Shown here in pieces: positions 12,101 to 24,100 of a stretch of 64,000 bases of DNA. The number at the start of each line of letters is the position of its first letter. Positions within the stretch are counted from its first letter, which is position 1. The notes under the pieces were generated by a model. That model made no database searches. It saw only the letters and a program-made list of their open reading frames with translations, and was not told the DNA's origin. The position numbers and the translations under genes were made by a program. Source of the stretch: Omphiscola glabra (taxonomy: Eukaryota; Mollusca; Gastropoda; Lymnaeidae); assembly GCA_964017045.1 (NCBI GenBank), contig OZ024799.1, forward strand, positions 29,399,596-29,463,595, read 5' to 3'.

Positions 12101-15100
12101 CATGAAAAGCTTCACATGTAGCATTGTAGTAAACATAATTATTTTAAAAGGTTTCGGGAATATTTTTTCAAACCTCGTTTGCAATTTGACGTTGGTGGTG
12201 ACATTTGTGACCTTAGAATTCATGTGGACGCCCGCCCCCACATGTAGTCAAACAATAGGCAAAGGCGGTGACCAAATAAGGTTATCTTTGGTCTTGGCTT
12301 GGCCGCCGTCCAGGGAGCCATTGTGACTGGGTTATGGTGGGGCACGGATAAGTGACACACGCCGAGTGTGGGGAAGGTTCTGTTTGGTGTCTTTGACTTT
12401 TAGGAATCAATTGCTTTCAATAAAATTATATATTTAATATATTATGATATTATTCCCCCATATGAATGTTTTCTCAACCTGTTCTACACTCCGCACGCCC
12501 TAGAATATTATTTGACTTGTCTCGCACCCCCAACGAATTGTTTGACTAAGTCTCACACCCCAACGAATTGTTTGACTAAGTCTCACACCCCCTATCACAT
12601 TAACACTGGATTTAATTAATTGAATTTATTGTACTATTGAATTACAAAGAGAAATTAATTTAGAACTAAGAAAATAAAACCTGTGGATTATTACTTGAAG
12701 GCAAGGGTCACCAAACTACGGCCCGCGAGACCAGTTCATCCGACCCGCCGACGGTACTTGAACTTGCTTGATAAAATGTATGGAACACGAGTCGTTGTGA
12801 TGCAATTTAAATTTTAATATTATGTTTAGAATACTAGGATATCTTCACACGTGCGGAGACCTCCTTGCTGCCATGCGCCTTAATGACCATTTTCAATTTT
12901 TAAATTCTTGTATCTAGATAATTACAGACCTGTTTACCCTCGAACTCCTAAAATCGTACAATATCGTCTCAAAATCGTACAATACGGTATCTTAATAGTA
13001 AATAACTAAACATACAATATGTTAAATGAATTCAATAACTAATTGCAGTGCCTAGTGGGATCGAGTTAAGCTGGCGACAAAAAAAGTTAATTACTAACAC
13101 TGGATGACCGACTTTTATCATGCACTCTGCGGTCACTTTGTTTTGCAATTGGCTATTGATATTAATTTATACCGAGTGGGCGTACATATCACATTATCAC
13201 AGTCCATCACTGGTAAAAATAAAGTTACTGGTGAAATTTAATTTGGTTCAAACTCGAAGTCACATCAGCATAAAACAAGATGTAAATAAGAATTAAATAA
13301 CAAATGATGACATCATTTTAAAAAACCTACCAAGTAACCTGAGGTTGTTTTTAGGAAAAGCTTTTTTTTTTAAAAATAATAAGAATCAATTTCCATTAAG
13401 CACATTCCCGCTAATTTATTATAGTCTGATAACTACCACAAGCTGTAAATGGGTGAAAGAAAGTGGAGTGTTGGAAACATACGGGGACTTTAAAAATCAT
13501 AGTCGCGGCGGTTGGAACTAGCAGCCCTTCGGCAAGTTCAGTTGTGCGGAGAACAGAAGAATTTGGAGAGCACATAGTGCCACAGATACGGGAGAAAGCT
13601 AGGAACTTGATGTGGTATTCTCTGGCACCGTGTTTATTTATGGTGTCAATTTGGACTTTCGGAAAACGGAATAGTTGGCACCCGTTTGCAGCATGCATGG
13701 AACAACTATGTCTGTGAGCAAGTATGTGAAGTCCACACAACGAACTAGAGTGATTGATGAACATTTGCAAACAATTCTTTTGATTGGATTCAGCAATTCC
13801 AATCCAAACATTGATGATATCTATTAGTGTGGCACACGAGACGTTTAAAATGTGGTTGATAAACGATCCTGGAAAGCTCTACAAAGCCGTGTCCGATGTC
13901 ATGTGGTCCATGTACATCAGTCTAAATATTTTTTATTAAATATGAGCACATCTCAATTTTAAATCACCGCCATTAGGAAACAGGTTCTTAAACATTGATG
14001 ATATCTTGAAAGCCAAACGGTAGTGTCACAAATCTGACTAACAATTATTTCTGCTTAGTTTGTGAGATTCGAATATGTGCGCACTAGGTCTGATGTAACT
14101 ATCTTTTTGCTCACGTCGTCTTCTTTGCTAATTTTGTGTGTAAATAAATATGTTGGTTGTCTTTGCTCTTGTGCATTGCACGCTAGTCACCCATGATTAA
14201 CATGGAATAATAAACTTAGTTTTTTCGTATTTTCTCCCAGAGCTTGCGTTCTGGCTTGCAAGTATTGTACGAAATTTTTATCCGTCCCGCGCTCGTCTTT
14301 TTTTCCCGTTATCCGGCCCGCCGTGAAAAAAGTTTGGTGACCCCTGCTTTAAGGAAATATTAATTAAGATATGTTTAAATTATATAATATAAACATGTAT
14401 ATCATTATTTAAAAGCTAAGTTCTACTATGTTCTTATAACCCCCTTTCCTAGCATCTCCTCGCATACTTTCTCGCACACCATTGGATGCCTTTTCGTCCA
14501 CTCCCCCACCCCCTCACCCAGGGGGTCCGAGCATCTCAGGTTGGGAAACTCCTTTACACTAATCCAAAGAAACAAAATAACGTCTCATTTTACGCCTCTG
14601 ACAAAATTCTCAAGAAACCAATCCTTCAAATTACCACTGAATTATCAACGGTCATCCCATTACTAAAGGTTTATTTCTTTTCTGGCTCATTGTGTTAATT
14701 TATGTTCTGGCTCATTGTGTTAATTTATTGTCTAGCTAATTTCGTTAATTTATGTTCTGGCTCATTGTGTTAATTTATGTTCTGGCTCATTGTGTTAATT
14801 TATGTTCTGGCTCATTGTGTTAATTTATGTTCTGGCTCATTGTGTTAATTTATGGTCTAGCTAATTTCGTTAATTTATGTTCTGGCTCATTGTGTTAATT
14901 TATGCTCTGGCTCATTGTGTTAATTTATGCTCTGGCTCATTGTGTTAATTTATGTTCTGGCCTAATGTGTTAATTTCGAGACTGTTTATAGCTTTGTAGG
15001 AATACTCCAAGGGCAAAACACCAACACATATAGACAGTATTGTAAGACATTTATACAGTATTTAAGCACGCTGAAGAACAACCATACAATGCATGAGCTT

Positions 15101-18100
15101 AACACTATATAAAATATGTTGCACGACTTATAGATTATTAATCTAACCACTGAAGCGTGTCTAGTGACCCAGATCTAGCCACCAGTTGACCTAAGAAAAT
15201 TTCAATCGATTGCTAGTCGCCCATTGTTTTGAATCCCCGAACGACCAATACGACCTGTGGCCTAAAGCGCTAATCACAATTAATCTGACATGGGAATGCA
15301 CTTGGCTATCATTAAAAGAGCAGGAAGTACAATTTGATGAAGAGGTATTCGACTGCAACATGTTCTAACAATAATACTGTACTGATAGCAATAATCATAA
15401 TGCATTTATGTATTTAATTTTATAGTTCTCATCGCTTAAAATTAATTTTAAAAAAAATTTGTATGTGTTTAAACTGAAGTTGTGGATTCTGAATTTTAAC
15501 TGCAAGCTGAATTTTACGATTCCGGACTCATTGGTCATTTCAACTGATGATACAAACCGATTGGGGTTCCAGCATGTCGGTATATTTTGACATCAGAAAT
15601 GATGTTGGGAAATAATACCATGATTTCAACTCCATATTTTCAAATTTATTTTTACTTTACGTGCAATTTTCAGTGAGACTAAAGACGAATGCGAGATGAC
15701 GTCACAAAGATTTTTTTTTCCCCAGCCTTTTCTTTTTAATTCAATAGAATTTTTTTTAATTTTGATGATAAATGATCCTGGAAAGCTCTATAAACCCGTG
15801 TCTGATGTCATGTGGTCTTGTACACATCAGTCTAAATATTTTATTAAATATGAGCACATCTCAATTTGAAACCACCGCCATAAGGAAACAGGTTCTTAAA
15901 ATAGCCCACCATTGTCTTAATCATTTGATTGTCCCGTCTCAACCTCGCCCACTTTATGTCCTCCAAGTATCCTCTCTATCATACATCGCAACAAACAACC
16001 CGAACAGAAATTCCCATTGTTCCGTAACTGGAAGGATTTCCCGCCACCGCCTCCAAGCTAAACGTCTTGTTGTTTGCACGTCAAATAGCTGCATGATCAC
16101 TACGGCGGTCATGTGATTGGCATTGTGTGGAGGGCCAGGGAAGGTCATTCTCAACTCTTGACCTCAGCCGTCATGATTTGATCTAAAAACTGGGTTTTAA
16201 AAGTCGCATAATTTTATTGTGGGCGAGATGGAAAGATTTCTGAATGTATATATTAAAATAGACTTATGATTGGAAGAGAAGGTACGGATGTTAAATATTT
16301 GCAGATTTTTAGGTAGAGGGGTGAGAAAGAGATCTTATATAATATAAAGGATACATTTCAGAATTTGTAGTAATGAAGTGTCTCCACCTCTAAAACAATA
16401 CTTTTACATTTTAATTTCTTTATTTTAGATTCAGACACTACTCTTGTTTTGGTAATTGATTTTAAATGATGTCATAACTCCTGCCTGAATGTATTACTTT
16501 CTACTGATTATTTATTTATATATATATATATAATGTAAATTTAATTTATACTTATATGAATGTTTTTTTTTTTTTTTTTTTTAACTGATGAAGGCATTTG
16601 CCGAAACGCATACATTTGTATTCTGTATATTGTTTTATTTACACAAATTGTTTGTGTCTAATTAATCTACTTGAAAGCTTTATCGCAGTTCAACACTTTT
16701 ATAATTAGTTAACTACACTTCACGTAACGGCGTTACAGGTCCTCGGGAGTTATAGATTTATACAAGAAGTTTTGCATCAATTACTTTGAGTTTCTTGAAA
16801 GGCCATGTTAGAAATGTCAGTGCTGTCATTGCGTTGAGAGCGCACATTTTGGCTATGTTGTCAGTGCTGTCATTGCGTTGAGAGCGCACATTTTGGCTAT
16901 GTGCCCTAACGCGGAAGTTATTGAGATATTATTCAGAGACATAAGCTTAACGGACAAGAAATGCTAACCCACCCCTTTAGAATACAAGCTCCTTCAAACT
17001 GACACAGTCTTTTTAACTTATTGTAGAGTTATCAGTTACCTCTCATCGTTTTAAACACTGTACGACTCATCATTCATGCCACACTCGAAAATTGCTCAAT
17101 ATATTATAGGTATATAATTTACTAAGATATGCCTTTATAACGCGACCTAGAAGAGTCTAAAATACACAATTTGAAATAAACATTGTTTCTGGTCATTATC
17201 TAGAAGTGTTACCCTTCATGGTGGCTACTATTTACTACTATTATGACTTAAACGCACAAGAACCACTGGAAAGTGATCGTCAAACTGGTAGCGTCACATA
17301 TAAGACCCCCAGCTGGAAAATTCTTTGCATTATTGTAAGAATAATCTTGGACAAAAAAATCACCGCATTGACCAAAGTAAAAAACGTTACTTTCTCTTAG
17401 GGTTCCACTACACATGTTCAACAGCTAAATGGGCCCAGGGTGGTTCGCAGTGCACAGTTTGGGGATCCACGATCTAGAGCTCATAACGGCAATTCTTTAC
17501 GAGCAGGGCCGACAGATCCAGGAAGTTAGTGGTCAAGAATAAACCAATGCGTCATGAATATTGATCTCACACATACCTTTGTATATTGTTGACGTGGTTA
17601 AGGTGTACTGAAGTTGGAGTAAGTAGGGATGAAGTAAGGAGGTTTGCGACAGATCATTCTATGTAACCATTCTGTGTGGGGAAAAAAATTCGATTATAAA
17701 TTAGATCGATTAGAGGACTTTGGTCTGGAGCAGTGCCTCTCAAACTTGTTATTGTCATGGCCCATATGGAGCTATCCATATTGCAGCAGGGGCAGTGATC
17801 CAGATTATTGATGTTTGCTATGTCTCGACCTTTTAAATTTTTGAGCACCGGCTGGAGGTGACTGAGACTTACGGTCTGCAGTCGTATGATAGCAGGTCTA
17901 CAGCACTTTGGTCACAATAATCAGCTGTCAAATGTTATGTCAGAAGTGTTGACAGAGCCTAGTCTAGTTATTAAATTAGCGTCAGTTGGAGCACCCTTAA
18001 CCAGTAAGAGGCTTAGCCTATTAAAATGATGGCGAAAGTAACCGGAGAACCAAGCAATAGAAATAGCTCTTAGTTGGGGGCTATTTTGAGTATATACTAG

Positions 18101-21100
18101 ATCAATAAGTTTTATTTGAGGTTTAAACTGAAACTATATTTGACGTCAGCCAAAGACAAAATTGGGTAAAAGAAATAACATTATTCTATCAAGTTCCTGA
18201 ATATTGCTTTTTTTAAAAACAGATTTGTAATGAAAAGAGTGTCCCTGAAATGATTTTTTTAACAGATTTGTAATGAAAAGAGTGTCCCTGAAATGATTTT
18301 TTTAAACAGATTTGTAATAAAAAGAGTGTCCCTGAAATGATTTTTTAACAGATTTGTAATGAAAAGAGTGTCCCTGAAATGATTTTTTTAACAGATTTGT
18401 AATGAAAAGAGTGTCCCTGAAATGATTTTTTTAAACAGATTTGTCATAAAAAGAGTGTCCCTGAAATGATTTTTTAACAGATTTGTAATGAAAAGAGTGT
18501 CCCTGAAATGATTTTTTAAACAGATTTGTAATGAAAAGAGTGTCCCTGAAATGATTTTTTTAAACAGATTTGTAATGAAAAGAGTGTCCCTGAAATGATT
18601 TTTTTAACAGATTTGTAATGAAAAGAGTGTCCCTGAAATGATTTTTTTAAAACAGATTTGTAATGAAAAGAGTGTCCCTGAAATGATTTTTTTAACAGAT
18701 TTGTAATGAAAAGAGTGTCCCTGAAATGATTTTTTTAACAGATTTGTAATGAAAAGAGTGTCCCTGAAATGATTTTTTTAACAGATTTGTAATGAAAAGA
18801 GTGTCCCTGAAATGATTTTTTTTTCGTAACAGTGTTATAAACAATTTTCTCGTGGATTTTGAGTGTATTAAATAGTAGTTTTCAAAACATACACTGCTTG
18901 TGTCTTAGAAACTTTCCCTGCTTGTGTCTTAGAAACTTTCCCTGCTTGTGTCTTAGAAACTTTCCCTGTTTGTGTTTTAGAAACTTTCTCTGCTTGTGTC
19001 TTAGGAAATTTCCCTGCTTGTGTCTTAGAAACTTTCCCTGCTTGTGTCTTAGAAACTTTCCCTGCTTGTGTCTTAGAAACTTTCCCTGCTTGTGTCTTAG
19101 AAACTTTCCCTGCTTGTGTCTTAGAAACTTTCCCTGCTTGTGTCTTAGAAACTTTCACTGCTTGTGTCTTAGAAACTTTCCTTGCTTGTGTCTTAGAAAA
19201 TTTCCCTGCTTGTGTCTTAGAAACTTTCCCTGCTTGTGTCTTAGAAACTTTCCCTGCTTGTGTCTTAGAAACTTTCCCTGCTTGTGTCTTAGAAACTTTC
19301 CCTGCTTGTGTCTTAGAAACTTTCCCTGCTTGTGTCTTAGAAACTTTCCCTGCTTGTGTCTTAGAAACTTTCCCGGGCATAATGTATGGCAGATGTGCTG
19401 CATGCAGATTTTCGTTTAACGATCACTCCTTATATTTGCATGCTCCCCTTCCCCAATTTGATCTCATCCCCAAACAGTGCAATATTCCTCGTCACGTTGA
19501 GACAAAAGAGGAAGTACCCGATTATGGCAATCGATACAGCTCTGCGCGGCGGAACACGACAAAGGTTCGCTACATGGCCTGTGCCATTATAGATCTAGCA
19601 ATAGATCTACGCCTTGATCAGGCAACAATGGATGTATGACGACTTCCAGATATAGCCGTGACACAGAGTTCGACTCTAATGTTCTGTTTGCTGTTTTGAT
19701 AAGGATTTTTTTTTTAATGACTAGTGAATTTTTCGCATCCCGAAATAACTGACTAAATGATATAGAACTATTAGAAACTCTATTTATGGCAATCATTGCT
19801 TTTGTCACGGTCAAAGAAAATCAAAATACTTTATTTATGTTCTGTGGGAGGTCTGAACACCTGATATAATCAGTTTCACCCAGCCATACCACCACCAAAC
19901 TTCATGAAATTTTGCCCTAACACTTTTCCCAAATTTTGTACCTCATCATACTAGTCTCCCTTTTCGTATATGTTCTGCAGTTTTTAAGAAACCTTCACTT
20001 GAATTTTTGCTTACATTGGCTATAGATGTGTGATTCTCAAAAATCGTTTTTCTCCCCTTCTGCTCTAATTAGTCTGCTTCTAATAAGACGTTAATGTCAA
20101 GAGAAGAATATTATCGTTTTCCTTTTTTAAAAAAAGCTGAAAGTGTTAATGGAATCTAATCTGATTTACCAGTCGGAGCAGAATGAAATGCTCAAACTCT
20201 GGATATAGCAACACTAAAATTTAATTTAAAAATTCAAATATTTGATAAAATCATATGTTGTTGTTTTTTTATCTGCTATAAGCAGCCATAGAAGTCGACG
20301 TCAAGCTGGTTTACTCAGGGATGGAGTTGTGAAATATTTCCTGCTGCACATCCCATAGACCAGCGGTTCTCAACTTGCGGGTCGCGACCCCTTCGGGGCT
20401 CGAACGACCCGTGTAGTGGGGTCGGCTATGACAATCGGAAAACAAATTTTTATGAAGTAGCAATGAAAATGATTTTATGTTTGGGAGGGGTCACCACAAC
20501 ATGAGGAACTGTATTAAAGGGTCGCGGCATTAGGAAAGTTGAGAACCACAATCATGGACGTTGAGCCGAACCGCTGTCTTCACCCGTCACTCACGTGCGT
20601 TGTATAACGTAATCGCTTTCCTTGTCTTCAAAGTATGTAGATTGATCTCATCTGGTCACGTCTCACCCGCCTCTTCGTGGATGGTAATTTGCACGTTATC
20701 TCCCTGGAGCGGAGATTCTTTCGTTAGGGAAACCTTTTCTTGCGACGCAAGGATAACGGTTTTATTACCCAAATGGGACGGGAAAGTGACAGTATATAAA
20801 CAGCTGGAAGAAGACACATGACAAATCTAAAGATAAATCTTAGATGACGACACGACATGTAACATTGTAACTAGAGCTGAGCCGGGTACGGACCCGGTCA
20901 AAAATGGAACCGCTGATTGGTTGATGTTACGAAGGAGTTACATTTATTTTTAATTTTGTTAGTATCTGGATCTCTCTAAGATTAACATTCATTAACGGTA
21001 ATATAATGGCCACCCATTTAATAAGTTAAGCACTTGGTTTAAATTGAAGGAAGGCTAGAATGGTTCTGCCATGACGATGGTATAAATATTTTTATGAAAA

Positions 21101-24100
21101 TAGTGGTACGTTTGTATTAGAAAAATGAAACGACTACCAAATCTACAATCTTACTACATTACAATGATTGGACTAGTTTCTTATTGATACTACAATCTTA
21201 CTACACTACAATGATTGGAATAGTTTCTTATTGATACTACAATCTTACTACACTACAATGATTGGACTAGTTTCTTATTGATACTACAATCTTACTACAC
21301 TACAATGATTGGACTAGTTTCTTATTGACACTACAATCTTACTACACTACAATGATTGGACTAGTTTCTTATTGACACTACAATCTTACTACACTACAAT
21401 GATTGGACTAGTTTCTTATTGATACTACAATCTTACTACACTACAATGATTGGACTAGTTTCTTATTGACACTACAATATTACTACACTACAATGATTGG
21501 ACTAGTTTCTTATTGACACTACAATCTTACTACACTACAATGATTGGACTAGTTTCTTATTGACACTACAATCTTACTACACTACAATGATTGGACTAGT
21601 TTCTTATTGACACTACAATCTTACTACACTACAATGATTGGACTAGTTTCTTATTGACACTACAATCTTACTACACTACAATGATTGGACTAGTTTCTTA
21701 TTGACACTACAATCTTACTACACTACAGCTTACAGCTGCATTAAAATCATGTCAGCAGCTAATTTAATATCAATATTTCGACACTTTATTTTATTTTATT
21801 TTAATACTTTTTTCTTTGTTAAAATATTTTTGTTGGGGGGGGGGGGGGGGCATAAACGTAAAAGTTGGCGGCTTCTTTGCAAAACTATTACGAGATGTGT
21901 TAATTTATCACAAACTTTCTAGTGATTGACTTACAGAGCCCCCTCTACAGAGTCATCCACCCTTCTTGGCCCAAGCAAAATTTTAGAACAAACACATTTT
22001 CATCCGCAAGAAAGCTCCACCGGCACCACGCCCCCTTCTCAACACCTGTCTCTTAATTTCAAGGTGTAATGCTGGTTGTGGGGTCGCCACATCTTGGCAA
22101 ATGTTATGAAGGGGTCGAGGCGCTAAAAAGGCTGAGAACTGTTGGGTTAGGATTACATTGTTTAGCTATTAATGTTTTGAAGCCTTGAACTTTGATGTCT
22201 TCGTGATTGCTACTGGTTTTATACATGCACTTTTCACTTTTCCACTTTCGGTGGAATATATTGACTTGGATCCATCGGATATTGTCTCAAAATATTCGTA
22301 CCCGAACCGGGTGTAAAAAACTGCACCCGGCTCAGCCCTAATAGTAACATTTGTAAGAAAACTGGATAATCATGTATCCCTTGCTGGAATATAACTAGCA
22401 TGTCATTTTAATGTTACAGCCAATGCTACCTTATATTGCCTGCAAAACTTTCCATGTATGCTCCTTTACTATTTAGCTGTTCTACAAAGCTATTCCAACA
22501 AATTTATTCGCGACGTGTGTTTGTTAGAAGTACAGTATTGACTACAAACACCCCCCCCCCCCAAACCAAATGCTTACAGCCCCAGCCACGCCCTCCGCTC
22601 AGGTGGACCTCCTTAATTCTGAGACCTCCATGCCCGACACGCCATGCCCGGACTATGACCACGAGTTGGAAGGCACTCCGGATAACAGTAACAGAAGGAA
22701 CTCCTTCAAATTTGTCAACAATTTCAAAAATGTTATCACTCACATACGAACTATAGGTATCCAATTTGATTGACTCTAGAAATGTCTGTATTACTACACT
22801 ACAACATTTAGCGTGCCTTTTCCATAACTGCAATAGCTTTTACAATACTAACTTACTTTATTTTTGAAGCTTTTAGAGCGCCTTTTATTTCTTCTCTACC
22901 ATCGCTAACTGTTACAGTGCTTATAACTATCTATGTTTATGGATATTTTATATAAATAAATGTCACTCGCAGACTTGTGTAGTTCTTAGATCTAGATGAA
23001 GTGAATAGATTGAACTAACTAAACAATGTCACTGTTACAGGTAAGTTTGCCAAGATGATTTGGTTTACACGGCATTCTTCTTTTGTTAAAAAAAATTGCT
23101 GGGGAGCAATGTGTTCACACGCTTTTGACAAATAATGCATTGTGGCAAATGTTCCATCCTTTTTTTTCTCCAAATTTTTGTGTATCAAATTACAATTGTT
23201 CAAGACACCAAGACCACCCCCGTTGATAGATTGTCAAATGAAACTTTATTTGCATAGCCTGTCACTGCTTCCAGATAATGTCACGTATGTCGAGCTGTAT
23301 GTCCACATATATGAAGCGAAAATTCACTTGTCTAATGCATAAGGAGAACCAGCTGTAACTCGGGGCAGCTTAATCTCAACTTTTGACTTTTTTACAAATT
23401 GGTTTGCACTCACACACGTGTACAGTATTTCTTTGAGGTAAAGATTCTTGTAGGGTATTAAACACAGGAAGATTTGGGGGGGGGGGGGCGGGGGGCGTTG
23501 ATTATATGAGAACAGGTGCGAGTATAAATATTATAACAACACACGCGTTACATGCACGAGTTGACAGTGATGTCCTCTTTGTATACATTCCAATGATTTA
23601 TTTAAAATGAAAAAATAGGTTGTTTATTAACCTTGACATACATCGCTTCACGTGACATCCAACAGATCTGAGTGGCCCTGATGTTTACCACGAGAAGCTG
23701 CTGAGTTAAACTTCCGCTGACCTCGTACCCGACTTTTGAGCCGAGAGGGGAACAAAATGGAATCATTTGAATTCGCCTGGTCACTGGCCACGAACAATAT
23801 CGGACATCTTAACGTGAAAATTGCAATCGAAATAGCAGCTAACGAACTGATCATGAACATCTGAGATATTGACGATGCTGTTAATCGCTTGACAATTTCA
23901 CATCTGTGTCTCCAACCAGTGAAACTGAACAAATATCAACATGATGAATTGGGCTACACGGTGGTTACGCATTTGAGCATATCACTGGCACTGATAAATT
24001 TACTGTACACAATTGCCTGCGTCCAAAAGCTTGTGCATTACATTTGACTCCGCTTTAATTGCACTCATTTGCACAATGCTCACATGTTGACCATGGATAG

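Larger units (their letters stand above)
12702..14346. mobile_element. hAT transposon copy with 8-bp target-site duplication
   Basis: The left end reads CAAGGGTCACCAAAC and the right end GTTTGGTGACCCCTG, giving a 15-bp terminal inverted repeat with one mismatch. It is flanked by CTTGAAGG (12694-12701) and CTTTAAGG (14347-14354), an 8-bp duplication with one difference, as hAT elements make. Subterminal sequence on both sides carries GGCCCGC. The element is 1645 bp, too short for an intact transposase. It contains a transposase-like relic at 13463-13617 and a truncated copy of another MITE at about 12927-13015. Confidence 0.82.
20872..22340. mobile_element. hAT-like element carrying a minisatellite
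   Basis: The terminal inverted repeat is TAGAGCTGAGCCGGGT on the left, and the right end gives TAGGGCTGAGCCGGGT in reverse complement (one mismatch). Flanks are ATTGTAAC (20864-20871) and ATAGTAAC (22341-22348), an 8-bp duplication with one difference. The 1469-bp interior has no transposase; instead it holds a 47-bp tandem array (21139-21727), a G17 run and a SPIN-like tail fragment (about 22078-22146). Confidence 0.78.

Noticed and set aside
15772..16154. Overlapping open frames of 114 aa (+) and 66 aa (-)
   Set aside because: The first 130 bp are a dispersed repeat also found at 13857; the rest has no recognisable family or splice structure.
17726..17860. hAT-like end CAGTGCCTCTCAAACTT
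   Set aside because: No partner end or 8-bp duplication could be found; too short to call alone.
18859..19419. Long open frames on both strands (186 and 170 aa) of Cys-Leu-Arg-Asn-Phe-Pro or Lys-Thr-Gln-Ala-Gly repeats
   Set aside because: Produced by a 24-bp minisatellite whose unit length is divisible by 3; open in several frames at once, so not evidence of coding.
21139..21727. Regular direct repeats resembling a CRISPR array
   Set aside because: The units are contiguous and near identical with no unique spacers, in a eukaryotic intron; a minisatellite.
22535..22569. Acceptor at TACAG making 22570-22756 an internal exon after 9160-9199
   Set aside because: The phase does not fit: the joined frame would differ from the coding frame of that exon.
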